In this document: piece after piece, positions 1 through 8,599 of the stretch
How positions within the stretch are numbered: position 1 is the stretch's first letter
Layout: the number at the start of each line of letters is the position of its first letter
Source: Peptoniphilus_A olsenii
Lineage (GTDB): Bacteria; Bacillota; Clostridia; Tissierellales; Peptoniphilaceae
Reading direction: 5' to 3'
Length of the DNA: 64,000 nt
NCBI RefSeq assembly: GCF_040545475.1
Contig: NZ_JBEPMA010000006.1
Span: 27,349-91,348 of the forward strand
Program-made: the position numbers and the translations under genes
The notes under the pieces: generated by a model
Told to the model about the DNA's origin: nothing
The model's database searches: none
The model's input: only the letters and a program-made list of their open reading frames with translations

Positions 1-97
1 ATTACAATATTGGAGTCAATTTAATTTTTAAGGCCTCGGCGAAGAAAGGTGGTACCACGAATGCGTCCTTTCGTTTCTGTGGCTTTTTTTATTTTTT
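1..97 (+). promoter_or_regulatory. 3' part of a T-box riboswitch (tRNA-Tyr sensing) upstream of tyrS
   Basis: The T-box core GGTGGTACCACG lies at about 48-59. It is followed by a terminator-like stem (CCAC ... GTGG) and a run of seven T at 84-90, just before the tyrS ribosome site. In T-box leaders, uncharged cognate tRNA stabilises an antiterminator formed by the T-box and lets the synthetase gene be read. Stem I with the specifier codon lies left of the window, so the tyrosine specificity is inferred from the gene downstream. Confidence 0.85.
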
Positions 98-108
98 TGG
101 AGGTTATT

Positions 109-1335
109 ATGGAAAATGTATTTGATATTTTGACTGAGAGGGGCTTCCTCGACCAATGTACTTACGAGGATGAGCTAAGAGAAATACTCGGCAAAGAAAA
201 AGTTCCTTTTTATATTGGTTTTGATGCTACTGCCGATTCTCTAACTCTAGGACATTTTTTGCAAATTAGAGTTATGCAACATATGCAAAGGGCAGGTCAT
301 ATTCCTATTGCTCTTTTGGGCGGTGGTACTACTACTATTGGTGACCCATCTGGCAAGAGCGATATGAGAACTTTAATGGATAGAAAGACTATTGACTATA
401 ATGCGAAAAGATTTCAAGAGCAAATTTCTAAATTTTTAGATTTTTCGGATGGCAATGGCTATATTGAAAACAATGCTGACTGGCTCACTAAATTAAACTT
501 TTTGGATTTTGTGCGTGAAATTGGTATTCATTTTTCTGTGAACAGAATGCTTAATTTTGATTGCTACAAGAATAGAATGGAACAAGGTTTAACTTTTTTT
601 GAATTTTCTTATATGCTAATGCAGTCTTATGACTTTTTATATTTGTATAGAAAATATGGTTGTAAGCTTGAAGTTGGCGGCTCTGACCAATGGTCAAATA
701 TATTGGGTGGCTACGAACTTGTGCGTAAACTTGAAAATGACAAAGTGTATGCTATGACTTTTAAGCTTCTTACTACTGCAAATGGTATAAAAATGGGTAA
801 AACTATGGCAGGAGCAATTTGGCTTGATGAGAAAAAGACCTCTCCTTATGAAATGTTTCAATATTTGAGAAACTGTGACGACAGAGATGTAATTAAATTC
901 ATGAAGCTTTTGACAATGCTCCCATTAGAAGAGATTAGCAAATATGAAAAACTTGAAGGCTCTGAGATTAATAAGGCCAAAGAGGTATTGGCATATGAAA
1001 TTGTAAAAGATATCCATGGTGAAGAAGCGGCTAAGTCTGCACTTGATGCTTCCCATTCATTATTTGGAGGCAACCAGGAGTCAAATGATATTCCTGCTAC
1101 TGAAATGAATAAAGATGATTTCAAAGAACCTATGGGTCTTTTGAATCTTATGACAGAACTTTCTCTTATAGGCTCAAACTCAGAAGGTAGACGCCTTATC
1201 AAGCAAGGTGGGGTTAGTGTAAATGATGAAAAAGTGACTAATCCTAGTATGGTAATTTCTCTTGATGATTTTGTAGACGGAGAAATTATGATTAGAAAAG
1301 GCAAGAAAGTTTATCACAAAGTTATTATTAAATGA
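109..1335 (+). CDS. tyrS: Tyrosyl-tRNA synthetase
   Basis: Class I aminoacyl-tRNA synthetase that charges tRNA-Tyr in the cytoplasm. The HIGH-type motif is LGHF at residues 47-50 and the KMSKS-type loop is KMGKT near residue 228. A C-terminal S4-like RNA-binding domain starts near residue 345 (EGRRLIKQGGVSVN). The length of 408 residues fits bacterial TyrS. The ATG at 109 is chosen because GGAGG precedes it at 99-103; the longer frame from 49 would begin inside the T-box. It is controlled by the T-box leader and followed closely by the pepD-like gene (stop and next ribosome site overlap), so the two are probably cotranscribed. Confidence 0.96.
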   Translation: MENVFDILTERGFLDQCTYEDELREILGKEKVPFYIGFDATADSLTLGHFLQIRVMQHMQRAGHIPIALLGGGTTTIGDPSGKSDMRTLMDRKTIDYNAKRFQEQISKFLDFSDGNGYIENNADWLTKLNFLDFVREIGIHFSVNRMLNFDCYKNRMEQGLTFFEFSYMLMQSYDFLYLYRKYGCKLEVGGSDQWSNILGGYELVRKLENDKVYAMTFKLLTTANGIKMGKTMAGAIWLDEKKTSPYEMFQYLRNCDDRDVIKFMKLLTMLPLEEISKYEKLEGSEINKAKEVLAYEIVKDIHGEEAAKSALDASHSLFGGNQESNDIPATEMNKDDFKEPMGLLNLMTELSLIGSNSEGRRLIKQGGVSVNDEKVTNPSMVISLDDFVDGEIMIRKGKKVYHKVIIK

Positions 1336-1343
1336 GGTGAATG

Positions 1344-2735
1344 ATGAATTTAGAACCAAAAAAAGTTTTTGATTATTTTGAAATGCTGGCACAAATTCCT
1401 AGAGAGTCTGGAAATGAAAAGGAAGTTTCTGATTTTCTAAAAAAATTTGGTGAAGAAAAAGGATATGAAACTGTACAAGACGAATCATTGAATGTGATTT
1501 TTAGAGTGCCTGCTAGCAAGGGATACGAGGACAGAAAAAGAGTTATATTGCAAGGTCACATGGATATGGTGTGCGAAAAAGGCAAAAACTCTGACCACGA
1601 CTTTTTGAAAGATCCTATTGAACTAATAGTAGATGGTGACAAACTGCACGCCAATGACACTACTCTTGGGGCTGATAATGGAATTGGCCTTGCTATGGCA
1701 ATGGCTCTTGCTGAAGAAGAACATGGCCCTATGACTATTATTGCAACTGTATCTGAAGAAACGGATATGCATGGAGCAAAAACTTTGGACGCTTCTCATC
1801 TTGATGGAGATTATTTAATCAACATCGACTCTGAAGAAGAAGGTGTGCTGACAGTATCATCAGCAGGTGGAAAGCAATTTTTTGGCAAATTTGATGCTGA
1901 ATTTGAAGAATATGTTGGTGAAATATTTAATATACACCTACATGGTCTACTTGGTGGTCACTCTGGAATGGAAATTGCAAACAACAAAGGCAACATGATT
2001 AAAATTATCGCCGACTTAGTTAAATCCACTCCTAATTCTCAATTTGCAAATATAGACTGTGGTACAAAACAGAATGCTATACCTCGAGAAGGAATACTTG
2101 CACTTGTTTGTGATGAAAATGATTTGAAAAAATCTATAAATGAGATGTTAGAAAAATACGCATCTTTAGATGGCAAACTAGAAATTGAATATAAAAAAGA
2201 TACACTTGACGGAAAAATAATGAGTAAATCATCTACAGAAGAACTTGTAAATCTGCTAGAAGAATTACCAACAGGACCTAACACATTCTTAAACGAAGAA
2301 GAAAAAGTCCTTGAATCATCATCTAACTTAGCAATAGCTAAATTAAAAGATGATGTAGTTGAGATTTTAGTATCACTTAGATATGCTAGCTCAAAACTTG
2401 CAGAAGACTTTGGCAATAAATATATAAAAATTGCCGAAAAATATCCAATGACTTATGAATTTACAAATCCTTATCCAGAATGGGAATATAAAGAAAACTC
2501 TAAATTTAGAGATATAGTGGAAAAATTGTATCAAAAAATCAATGGTGAGGAAATGAAAGAAGAATTTACTCACGGTGGATTAGAATGTGGAGTATTCTTT
2601 GAAAAAAACAATAATCTAGATATAGTATCCATTGGCCCAGATACAACTGGAGCTCATACACAAAAAGAAACACTTTATATTTCATCTACAAATAGAGTTT
2701 ATGAACATCTTAGAGAAGTATTAAAAAATATTTAA
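1344..2735 (+). CDS. pepD: Aminoacyl-histidine dipeptidase (beta-Ala-His dipeptidase, M20 family)
   Basis: Cytoplasmic metallo-dipeptidase of the PepD/M20 family that splits Xaa-His and related dipeptides. Likely metal and catalytic residues are visible: HMDM near residue 72, ADNGIG near 110, the SEE pair near 138 and DSEEEG shortly after, and HTQKE near the C terminus. The length (463) fits PepD. Two ATGs are adjacent (1341 and 1344); the second has the better distance (6 bases) from GAGG at 1334-1337. It lies directly behind tyrS and ends at a strong hairpin terminator, so it closes the operon. It presumably feeds amino acids from imported peptides. Confidence 0.9.
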   Translation: MNLEPKKVFDYFEMLAQIPRESGNEKEVSDFLKKFGEEKGYETVQDESLNVIFRVPASKGYEDRKRVILQGHMDMVCEKGKNSDHDFLKDPIELIVDGDKLHANDTTLGADNGIGLAMAMALAEEEHGPMTIIATVSEETDMHGAKTLDASHLDGDYLINIDSEEEGVLTVSSAGGKQFFGKFDAEFEEYVGEIFNIHLHGLLGGHSGMEIANNKGNMIKIIADLVKSTPNSQFANIDCGTKQNAIPREGILALVCDENDLKKSINEMLEKYASLDGKLEIEYKKDTLDGKIMSKSSTEELVNLLEELPTGPNTFLNEEEKVLESSSNLAIAKLKDDVVEILVSLRYASSKLAEDFGNKYIKIAEKYPMTYEFTNPYPEWEYKENSKFRDIVEKLYQKINGEEMKEEFTHGGLECGVFFEKNNNLDIVSIGPDTTGAHTQKETLYISSTNRVYEHLREVLKNI

Positions 2736-2745
2736 AAAATGAAAG

Positions 2746-2776
2746 AACTGCCTAGACAAAAGTTTAGGCAGTTTTT
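2746..2776. terminator. Bidirectional intrinsic terminator
   Basis: Stem AACTGCCTA/TAGGCAGTT with a short loop and a T run after it on the plus strand. It lies between the convergent pepD-like gene and the small membrane protein gene and can serve both. Confidence 0.85.
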
Positions 2777-2780
2777 ATGT

Positions 2781-3071
2781 TTAGAAAAATGAATAAATAT
2801 AAGTAGCGTATCTTGCAAATGCTGTTAACAATGCTAGATAGAATACTAATCCTTTGAGAAAAATCGCAATTTTAGAATTGCTTTCTACATCTCTTTTTAG
2901 CGTTGCAAAAAAATAATATCCCGAGTAAGCACAGCCAATAGTTAAACTTATTAAGCTGAGAATAAAGCGGTTAGCAATAAGAGACTCATTAAAACCAATT
3001 ACTGCCAATAGAATGAGGGCAATAATATAGTAACCAACCGAGACAAATTTGTAGTTTAAATTTTTTTCCAT
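2781..3071 (-). CDS. Small membrane protein of unknown function
   Basis: A 96-residue protein with about three hydrophobic segments (roughly residues 12-25, 34-53 and 70-90) and a short polar N terminus. I do not recognise the family. The gene is credible: it starts with ATG after a good GGGAGGT ribosome site, ends exactly at a terminator, and has normal codon use. It stands alone, with pepD converging on one side and a repeat block upstream on the other. The product is probably an integral cytoplasmic membrane protein; nothing in its context indicates a partner. Confidence 0.7.
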   Translation of the reverse strand: MEKNLNYKFVSVGYYIIALILLAVIGFNESLIANRFILSLISLTIGCAYSGYYFFATLKRDVESNSKIAIFLKGLVFYLALLTAFARYATYIYSFF

Positions 3072-3149
3072 AAATTACCTCCCGTTTTAAAAATTTAATA
3101 CGTTAATACTTATTAATAGCATAGCATAACATAAAAAAAACAACAAGAG

Positions 3150-4030
3150 GAATTTAGCGGGATTGGCGTAGTCTTTTCAACTGTCATCTCGACTAAATGA
3201 GCGGCAGTGAATGTATAAAGAGTCTTGCTTGTGATGGAGAGAATATGTAATGGTGAAATAGAAAATGCTGTGGAATAATAAGCAAGGATTTTTATTTATT
3301 CTTACAGAACGTCTACTACACAGGCAGATTCCTCGACTTCAAACCCTTTGGGTTTTCCGCTCGGAATGACAGTTGTAGGGGTTGTCTTTGCCCTTTCCAA
3401 TGTCATCTCGACTAAGTGAGCAGAGCGAACGCATGGAGAGATCTGCTTGTGGTGGAGAGATTTTGTTTAGGTAAAAAAGAAGTGTAAAGGAAAAAATAGT
3501 AAAAAGATTTTTATTTATTTTTACAGAACTACTCCTATACAGGCAGATTCCTCACTCTTCGAGTACACGGCGACTTTCGCTTTGCTCGCTCGGAATGACA
3601 GTTGTGGGGGTTGTCGTGGTCTATAGGCTTCAATTCTTACGAATTTTCTTTCACTCGGAATGACAGTTGTGGGGGTTGTCGTGGTCTATAGGCTTCAATT
3701 CTTACGAATTTTCTTTCACTCGGAATGACAGTTGTGGGGTTGTCGTGGTCTATAGGCTTCAATTCTTACGAATTTTCTTTTGTATATTCCAATGATAATA
3801 GTAAATCTTAAATGAAACCTCTTATAGTGTCATCTCGACTAAGTGAGCAAAGCGAACGCATGGAGAGATCTACATGTTGTGGAGAGAATTTTTCCCCTCC
3901 CATGTCATCCTGAGCGAAAGAAATCTGTCAAGATTTCTGAAGTCGAAGGATCTGCATGTGATGGAGAGAATCTGCATAGTTTTAAATAAAAAAGTATTCA
4001 AGCACCTAAACCACGAAAAATTATAGGGAT
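3150..4030. repeat. Intergenic repeat block I (modules P, Q, R and the start of S)
   Basis: Non-coding mosaic of the window's main repeat family. In order: Q-type (about 3180-3240), P-type (3289-3380), Q (3395-3460), P (3511-3600), three tandem 65-base units (3591-3783), Q (3825-3885), R (3901-3960), and the first 55 bases of element S (3976-4030). P modules contain GATTCCTC ... CGGAATGACAG, Q modules GTCATCTCGAC ... GGAGAGATCT, and R modules GTCATCCTGAGCG ... GAAGGATCTGC. P is inverted relative to Q and R. Short reading frames here are chance translations of repeats. Confidence 0.9.
3591..3783 (+). repeat. Tandem direct repeat, about 2.9 copies of a 65-base unit
   Basis: Units begin with CGGAATGACAGTTGTGGGGG at 3591, 3656 and 3721. 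The first two are identical over 65 bases; the third lacks one G and loses the unit's end. Each unit runs from the right end of a P module through the linker containing TCTATAGGCTTCAATTC. This suggests recent local duplication by slippage or unequal exchange. Confidence 0.93.
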
Positions 4031-4702
4031 AAGAAAAAACTTATATTTATTGACAAAAAAAGAATGCCATTTCTATTTTTATAGTAAAATGACATTCTTT
4101 ATATTGTAGCTGAAAATCCCATCCAATGGTTACTTTTAGGTTCTAACACTCTTTCAATCACTCTTTCTTAATTTAGTAAGTCTATTACTAAATATCATCA
4201 TAAGCTTACAATCTTGTATAAAATTAAATTAATATTTGGAAAACTCGAATCAAAGTTCTTTCTCTTAAACTTTGCATCTCTCAAATAAACCTAATTGTTA
4301 TACATCTACATACATTTTAATTCTTAGCTCGATTAAATATCTATCTATATTAAAAGTCGTTGACTTAAATTTGTTAAAATCTATCAAAAACTTTCTACTG
4401 TTAATTGTATTCGCCGTGTTAATTATTTTGATTTTAATTGGATGGAATTTTCAAGCTACGCACCAAATATATTACTTTGCTATTGCTTTAGTATGTTATT
4501 TGGTATTATTATTATACCCCGTGATTTAAAATAATAACATCTTTTTTTTAAATCTTTTTAAATTTTTTCTAATTTTTTTATAAAACATGTAAAATTAGCC
4601 ATTTTAATATAAAAACTTTTTTATATTTTTCGTACTTTTATTGTTAATTTGTAAATTTTTTTAAATTTTTATATATGGGTATTATATTATAGAGGTGATT
4701 TG
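4031..4702. other. AT-rich intergenic stretch without a convincing gene
   Basis: It holds a hairpin with arms AAAGAATG (4059-4066) and CATTCTTT (4093-4100), then long T-rich tracts. A frame at about 4272-4529 could encode a hydrophobic 85-residue peptide with two membrane-like segments. It has no ribosome site, and its N-terminal half has no obvious coding character, so I do not call it. The ribosome site AGAGGTG of the next gene closes the stretch. Confidence 0.6.
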
Positions 4703-5071
4703 ATGAATACTTTAATCGGTTATAAAAAATGTAGTACTTGTACAAATGCTGAAAAAATGTTACAAGGAAGTTCGCTTGAGTATAATTATAGAGAGATTGA
4801 CAAAGATCTTTTGAATGTTGATGAACTTCGTGAGATTAGGGAAAAGGCTGATATTGATTTAAATAAGCTTTTTAATTCTAATGGTAATGATTATAGGGAA
4901 TTAAATCTAAAAGATAAGAAGAAAGACATGACGGAAGATGAAATTTATGATTTGCTTTCTAAAAATGGAATGCTCGTTAAAAGACCTATTTTAATCACTG
5001 ATGAAGGTACTTTTGTGGGGCCTCAGGTCAAGAAATATTTAGAATCAATGAAAGATGAAAAAGATAAATAA
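4703..5071 (+). CDS. ArsC/Spx/MgsR-family thioredoxin-fold protein
   Basis: A 122-residue protein of the arsenate reductase-like/Spx family. It has a CSTC motif near residues 10-13 after a short beta strand, and a conserved basic-Pro pair (KRPILI near residue 95) before the C-terminal helix (GPQVKKYLE). Family members are glutaredoxin-dependent reductases or RNA polymerase-binding redox regulators. The CxxC pair resembles Spx/MgsR and YffB types, so the substrate cannot be fixed from sequence. ATG at 4703 follows AGAGGTG; an in-frame TTG at 4700 is too close to it. The gene is monocistronic, with a terminator right behind it. Confidence 0.82.
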   Translation: MNTLIGYKKCSTCTNAEKMLQGSSLEYNYREIDKDLLNVDELREIREKADIDLNKLFNSNGNDYRELNLKDKKKDMTEDEIYDLLSKNGMLVKRPILITDEGTFVGPQVKKYLESMKDEKDK

Positions 5072-5078
5072 TTTTTAA

Positions 5079-5108
5079 ATCGCAATGTGTTAAGCGTTGC
5101 GATTTTTT
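5079..5108 (+). terminator. Intrinsic terminator of the ArsC-like gene
   Basis: Arms ATCGCAA (5079-5085) and TTGCGAT (5097-5103), followed by TTTTT. Confidence 0.85.
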
Positions 5109-5575
5109 ATTGTTATAGGGGTTTGTTTTTTTCCGCTTGGAATGACGGTTTGGGGGTTGGCGTAGTCTTTTCAACTGTCATCTCGACTAAAAAGCGTTGA
5201 TAACGCATAAAGAGTCTTGCTTGTGGTGGAAAGATTTTGTTTAGGTAAAAAAAGAAGTGTAAAGGAAAAAATAGTAAAAAGATTTTTATTTATTTTTACA
5301 GAACGACTCTTCTACAGGCAGATTCCTCGATTACAGAAAATTCTTGCGAATTTTCTTTCACTCGGAATGACAGGGTGTGAGGTTAACACCATATTTATAT
5401 TTGATTTCTCAATAATTTTTCTTTTTATTTTGTAATAAAATTTTTTTATTTATTTTTACAGAACGACTCCTCTACAGGCAGATTCCTCACTCTTCGAGTA
5501 CACGGCGACTTTTCAAACCCTTCGGGTTTTCCGCTCGCAATGACAGGGTGTGAGGTTAACACCATATTTATATTT
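5109..5575 (+). repeat. Intergenic repeat block II
   Basis: It sits between convergent genes. It contains a P-module end and linker (about 5128-5180), a Q-type module with the GCGTTGATAACGC inner palindrome and an AAAGAGTCTTGC right arm (5178-5225), and two P modules (about 5278-5385 and 5445-5555). The P modules carry different inserts: one an AAAATTCTTGCGAATTTT palindrome, the other a composite of the CTCTTCGAGT cassette and the AAACCCTTCGGGTTT palindrome. The same 40-base tail (GGTGTGAGGTTAACACCAT and following) ends both P modules. Confidence 0.88.
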
Positions 5576-5627
5576 GATTTCTCAATAATTTTTCTTTAAT
5601 TTTTATAAAATTTCAAATTTAATTGCA

Positions 5628-5656
5628 ACAAAAAACTCCCCAAATATTGGAGAGTT
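5628..5656 (-). terminator. Intrinsic terminator downstream of the ClC gene
   Basis: On the minus strand, arms AACTCTCC and GGGGAGTT are followed by TTTTTT. It is about 140 bases beyond the clcA stop codon. Confidence 0.75.
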
Positions 5657-5795
5657 ATTGTCCGTTTTCACGGTGTAAAAAAAGTAATTTATTTCATTTG
5701 TGTTTGCAAATTTGAATATATTTTGTAAATAATTTCAAATATACAAAATAATATTTTTAATATCTTAACACCAATATTTTTATTCGTCAAGTTTT

Positions 5796-7325
5796 TTATA
5801 GTTCTTTTGAAAAAAACTTGTCAATTTCTAGGAAGTATTCAGATTTTGCAAGTACTAGTAATTTATCCCCTGATTTTATTACATCATTTGCTATTGGCAC
5901 AAATTCGTAATTGTCTCTTTCTACTGAAATTATTATTAAATGTCTTGGGAAATCTATTTCTGATAGTCTTTTGCCAACTATATTTGATACTGGGTTTACT
6001 CCATACTCAAATACTGAATAATCTCCTAATTCTCGCTCGGGAGTTTCTAATAGGTTTTTGTCTTTTAATTGTCTTTCGAATAATGTTTCATAAATTGGGT
6101 CTACTTTTAATACTTCTGCTACATAGTAAGCTACTAATACTACTATTGATAGTCCAAGTAAATGTTCAAAGGTAGAGGTCATTTCGCTTACTAATATTAT
6201 TGATAGTATTGGGCTTCGCACTACTGATGCGAGTATTCCACTCATGCCAAGAATTATGAAATTTACATAATAAAATTCTAGTCCTGCTTTTGCTCCAACT
6301 AGGGAAAATACCATTGCTCCGCATGCTCCGCCTATGACAAGTACTGGCAAGAATATCCCACCTTGCACTCCACTTCCATAACAAAATGTTGTGAATAGTA
6401 GTTTTATTATAAGTATTAAAAGTAAATATTTTAATGGAAATTCTTCTTTTGCAAGTTCTTCTAATAGTCCATGTCCGCCTCCAGTCATTTCTACGAAGCT
6501 ATATCCTACTATTATTGTAACTAGCATTAAAATTATATATTTCCATATTGGTTTTTTTAACTTTTTGAAAAAGTCTTGGCTTTTTACAATTAATTTATTA
6601 AATATTACTCCAATAATTCCAGTAAAAATGCCTATTAATATTGCCACCCACATATGTTTAATGGGAAGTGAATCTTTTACTGCAAATGAAAATGATGTGT
6701 CATAGCCCATAAGTACAAAAGAAATGTAATTTGCTATTATTGAAGCTATGAGAGCTGGTAGTAGTACAAATTTGGAAAATGATTTGTGAAGTTCTTCCAT
6801 TGCAAAGATGCAACCTGCCATTGGTGCATTAAAGGCTGCTGCAAGTCCTGCTGATGCTCCGGCCGTTATCATATATTTTATTTCATCGGGAGGTCTTTTC
6901 ATTATTTTTCCTATTATTTTTGCACCTGCACCTCCCATTTGAATTGATGGGCCCTCTCTGCCGAGTGAAAAGCCCATTAAATTTCCAAGTACTCCTCCAA
7001 TTATTTTAGAAATTAGAGTGGGTGTTGCATTCATATCAAACTTTCCTAGTATCTCTCCTCTTATTTGAGGTATTCCACTGCCTCCAGATAATGGTGCTAG
7101 TTTTAATAAATAATGAATTATAAGAGATATTATGGCCGCTAAAAATATTAAAGTGAGCACAGTTTTGAATTCAAAATTTGCATAGAGAGTGCCCCTAAAT
7201 ATTCCCATTTGAGATATTATATATCTATAAAATACTGAAAATAATCCTGCAACTATGCCTACAACTATTGATTCAAATAATATTACTATTATCAATTTTT
7301 GTTTTTTAAAAAAATTATCCCGCAT
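5796..7325 (-). CDS. clcA: ClC-family H+/Cl- transporter with C-terminal RCK_C (TrkA_C) domain
   Basis: A 509-residue multi-pass membrane protein of the voltage-gated chloride channel family. The three ion-path signatures are visible: GSGIP near residues 82-86, GREGP near 121-125 (gating glutamate) and GGIFLP in the last third. A Glu pair in AMEELHKSF corresponds to the internal proton glutamate region of antiporters, so proton-coupled exchange is likely. A cytoplasmic RCK_C-type domain (about residues 435-508) would bind a ligand. The ATG at 7325 is chosen over an upstream TTG because AGGAAG lies 7 bases before it. It overlaps the end of the gene upstream by 11 bases, so the two are cotranscribed. 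Confidence 0.93.
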   Translation of the reverse strand: MRDNFFKKQKLIIVILFESIVVGIVAGLFSVFYRYIISQMGIFRGTLYANFEFKTVLTLIFLAAIISLIIHYLLKLAPLSGGSGIPQIRGEILGKFDMNATPTLISKIIGGVLGNLMGFSLGREGPSIQMGGAGAKIIGKIMKRPPDEIKYMITAGASAGLAAAFNAPMAGCIFAMEELHKSFSKFVLLPALIASIIANYISFVLMGYDTSFSFAVKDSLPIKHMWVAILIGIFTGIIGVIFNKLIVKSQDFFKKLKKPIWKYIILMLVTIIVGYSFVEMTGGGHGLLEELAKEEFPLKYLLLILIIKLLFTTFCYGSGVQGGIFLPVLVIGGACGAMVFSLVGAKAGLEFYYVNFIILGMSGILASVVRSPILSIILVSEMTSTFEHLLGLSIVVLVAYYVAEVLKVDPIYETLFERQLKDKNLLETPERELGDYSVFEYGVNPVSNIVGKRLSEIDFPRHLIIISVERDNYEFVPIANDVIKSGDKLLVLAKSEYFLEIDKFFSKEL

Positions 7326-8529
7326 TATCAATCTTCCTTTTGTTTTTTAAATGATTCCATTGTTTTTGATTTAGTTTTAAAACTTCTATTGTGTCTTTAT
7401 CTCTTGATATATCCTTAGGTTTGGTGTATAAGTTGAAATTTATGTGATTTATTAATGAACCTTTGATATCTGAGGTTAAATTGAAGGAGCGTCCTTTATA
7501 TACATTGATGAAATTTGCTTTTATTAAAATATTATTATTGTCTCTATATATTAAATTTTGTTCAATAGGATAGTAACTCATCCTAATGTGAGTACTGTCA
7601 ATATAACCTGCAATTGTATTATAATACTGGCTGTCATCTCTTTTAAGTTTCATGTGTAAATCTGGTAAATGTATGCTCAGTCCGTCATCCATGTCTAAAA
7701 AATAGAGCAAATCTTTGGAATATAGTTTTTTTAGATTTCCGTCTTCATCTGTTATCAGATACAATTTTAGTTTATCTCTGTTTATTAAATCGAGGTCTAG
7801 CTTCATCTTTGTCTTATTTAAAAATTCTGCAATTCTCTCGTAAGAAAAATCGTCTCGGGTAGAATAAAATTCAAAAACTTTGTCTACAAGAGATTTAAAC
7901 TTTTTTGAATCAAGTACAATCTGATATTTATATGTGTCCGTTGTCCTCACTTTAGTTGAACGCAATACATCATTCCACTCTTCTTTTACATATTTTTTGA
8001 GTTCATTATTTTGCTCACTTAAAGAAAGAGGAGGCTCAAATAAATTTGGTTTATTAGTGTCATAACCTAAATCCTCAAGTGCAGTTGAGTTTTCTGATAA
8101 ACTCTTCATTGTATTTCTGTCTATATAGAATACATTTGGAGCATACTCTGGGTCAATTATATAGACTTCATTGTTGATTACTTTTTCCTCGTGTACTTCT
8201 TCATAATTTGTACCTCTTCTATATTTTTTGTAGAGATACTTAGATTTATTAGTAACATCAGTAGTACTTATATAGTTCCACTGCTGTCTATAAAAGATTC
8301 CCTTATCGATTAAAATCGAAAAAGTTGCATCACCATCGGCTTTTATTTTGTTATACATTTGTCCGAGTTCTAAGCCTTCAAAATAGTCATCTATAGCAGA
8401 AATAGCACGTGTTTCTACAGAATACAATGCACTTGCAACTATTTTTTTTGGATATGTGTTGAATTTATAGTAACTGAAGATAGCAATTAAAAATGCTGCG
8501 ATTAAAATTAAGTATTTTTTCCATTTCAT
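7315..8529 (-). CDS. Membrane-anchored extracytoplasmic protein, function unknown
   Basis: A 404-residue protein with a short basic start (MKWKK), one hydrophobic segment at about residues 6-20, and a long polar remainder with no further membrane segments. It is probably anchored by its N terminus and exposed outside. The body is rich in Lys, Asp and Tyr and has no family motif I can name; the layout resembles lipoprotein-like proteins of unknown function. No lipobox cysteine is visible. ATG at 8529 has AGGTG six bases upstream; GTG at 8538 would sit on the ribosome site. It overlaps clcA by 11 bases, suggesting a role with the ClC transporter or in the same stress response. Confidence 0.75.
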   Translation of the reverse strand: MKWKKYLILIAAFLIAIFSYYKFNTYPKKIVASALYSVETRAISAIDDYFEGLELGQMYNKIKADGDATFSILIDKGIFYRQQWNYISTTDVTNKSKYLYKKYRRGTNYEEVHEEKVINNEVYIIDPEYAPNVFYIDRNTMKSLSENSTALEDLGYDTNKPNLFEPPLSLSEQNNELKKYVKEEWNDVLRSTKVRTTDTYKYQIVLDSKKFKSLVDKVFEFYSTRDDFSYERIAEFLNKTKMKLDLDLINRDKLKLYLITDEDGNLKKLYSKDLLYFLDMDDGLSIHLPDLHMKLKRDDSQYYNTIAGYIDSTHIRMSYYPIEQNLIYRDNNNILIKANFINVYKGRSFNLTSDIKGSLINHINFNLYTKPKDISRDKDTIEVLKLNQKQWNHLKNKRKIDNAG

Positions 8530-8576
8530 TTTATACACCTAATAATAGTTTACAACAAAGTCAATAAAATACCAAT

Positions 8577-8599
8577 AAAAAAGCCAAGCTCAACTTGGC
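8577..8599 (-). terminator. Intrinsic terminator overlapping the end of the COG0523 gene
   Basis: Minus-strand arms GCCAAG and CTTGGC with a five-base loop are followed by TTTTTT. The stop codon at 8590 lies inside the stem region. Confidence 0.8.

Noticed and set aside
858..1304. Long antisense frames inside tyrS, groL, aldehyde dehydrogenase and other genes
   Set aside because: They mirror the codon pattern of the real gene on the opposite strand and have no ribosome sites or recognisable domains.
3150..4030. Regularly spaced intergenic repeats considered as CRISPR arrays
   Set aside because: Spacing is irregular, modules are inverted relative to each other, and there are no unique 30-40 base spacers between identical repeats.
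4272..4529. 85-residue frame with two hydrophobic stretches
   Set aside because: No ribosome site, an N-terminal half without coding character, and AT-rich DNA in which hydrophobic frames arise by chance. A real small membrane protein beginning further inside cannot be excluded.
5217..5435. 72-residue open frame in repeat block II
   Set aside because: It is a translation of Q and P repeat modules; the same peptide-like strings (for example RFCLGKK) recur in other blocks for that reason, and there is no proper ribosome site or conservation beyond the repeat.
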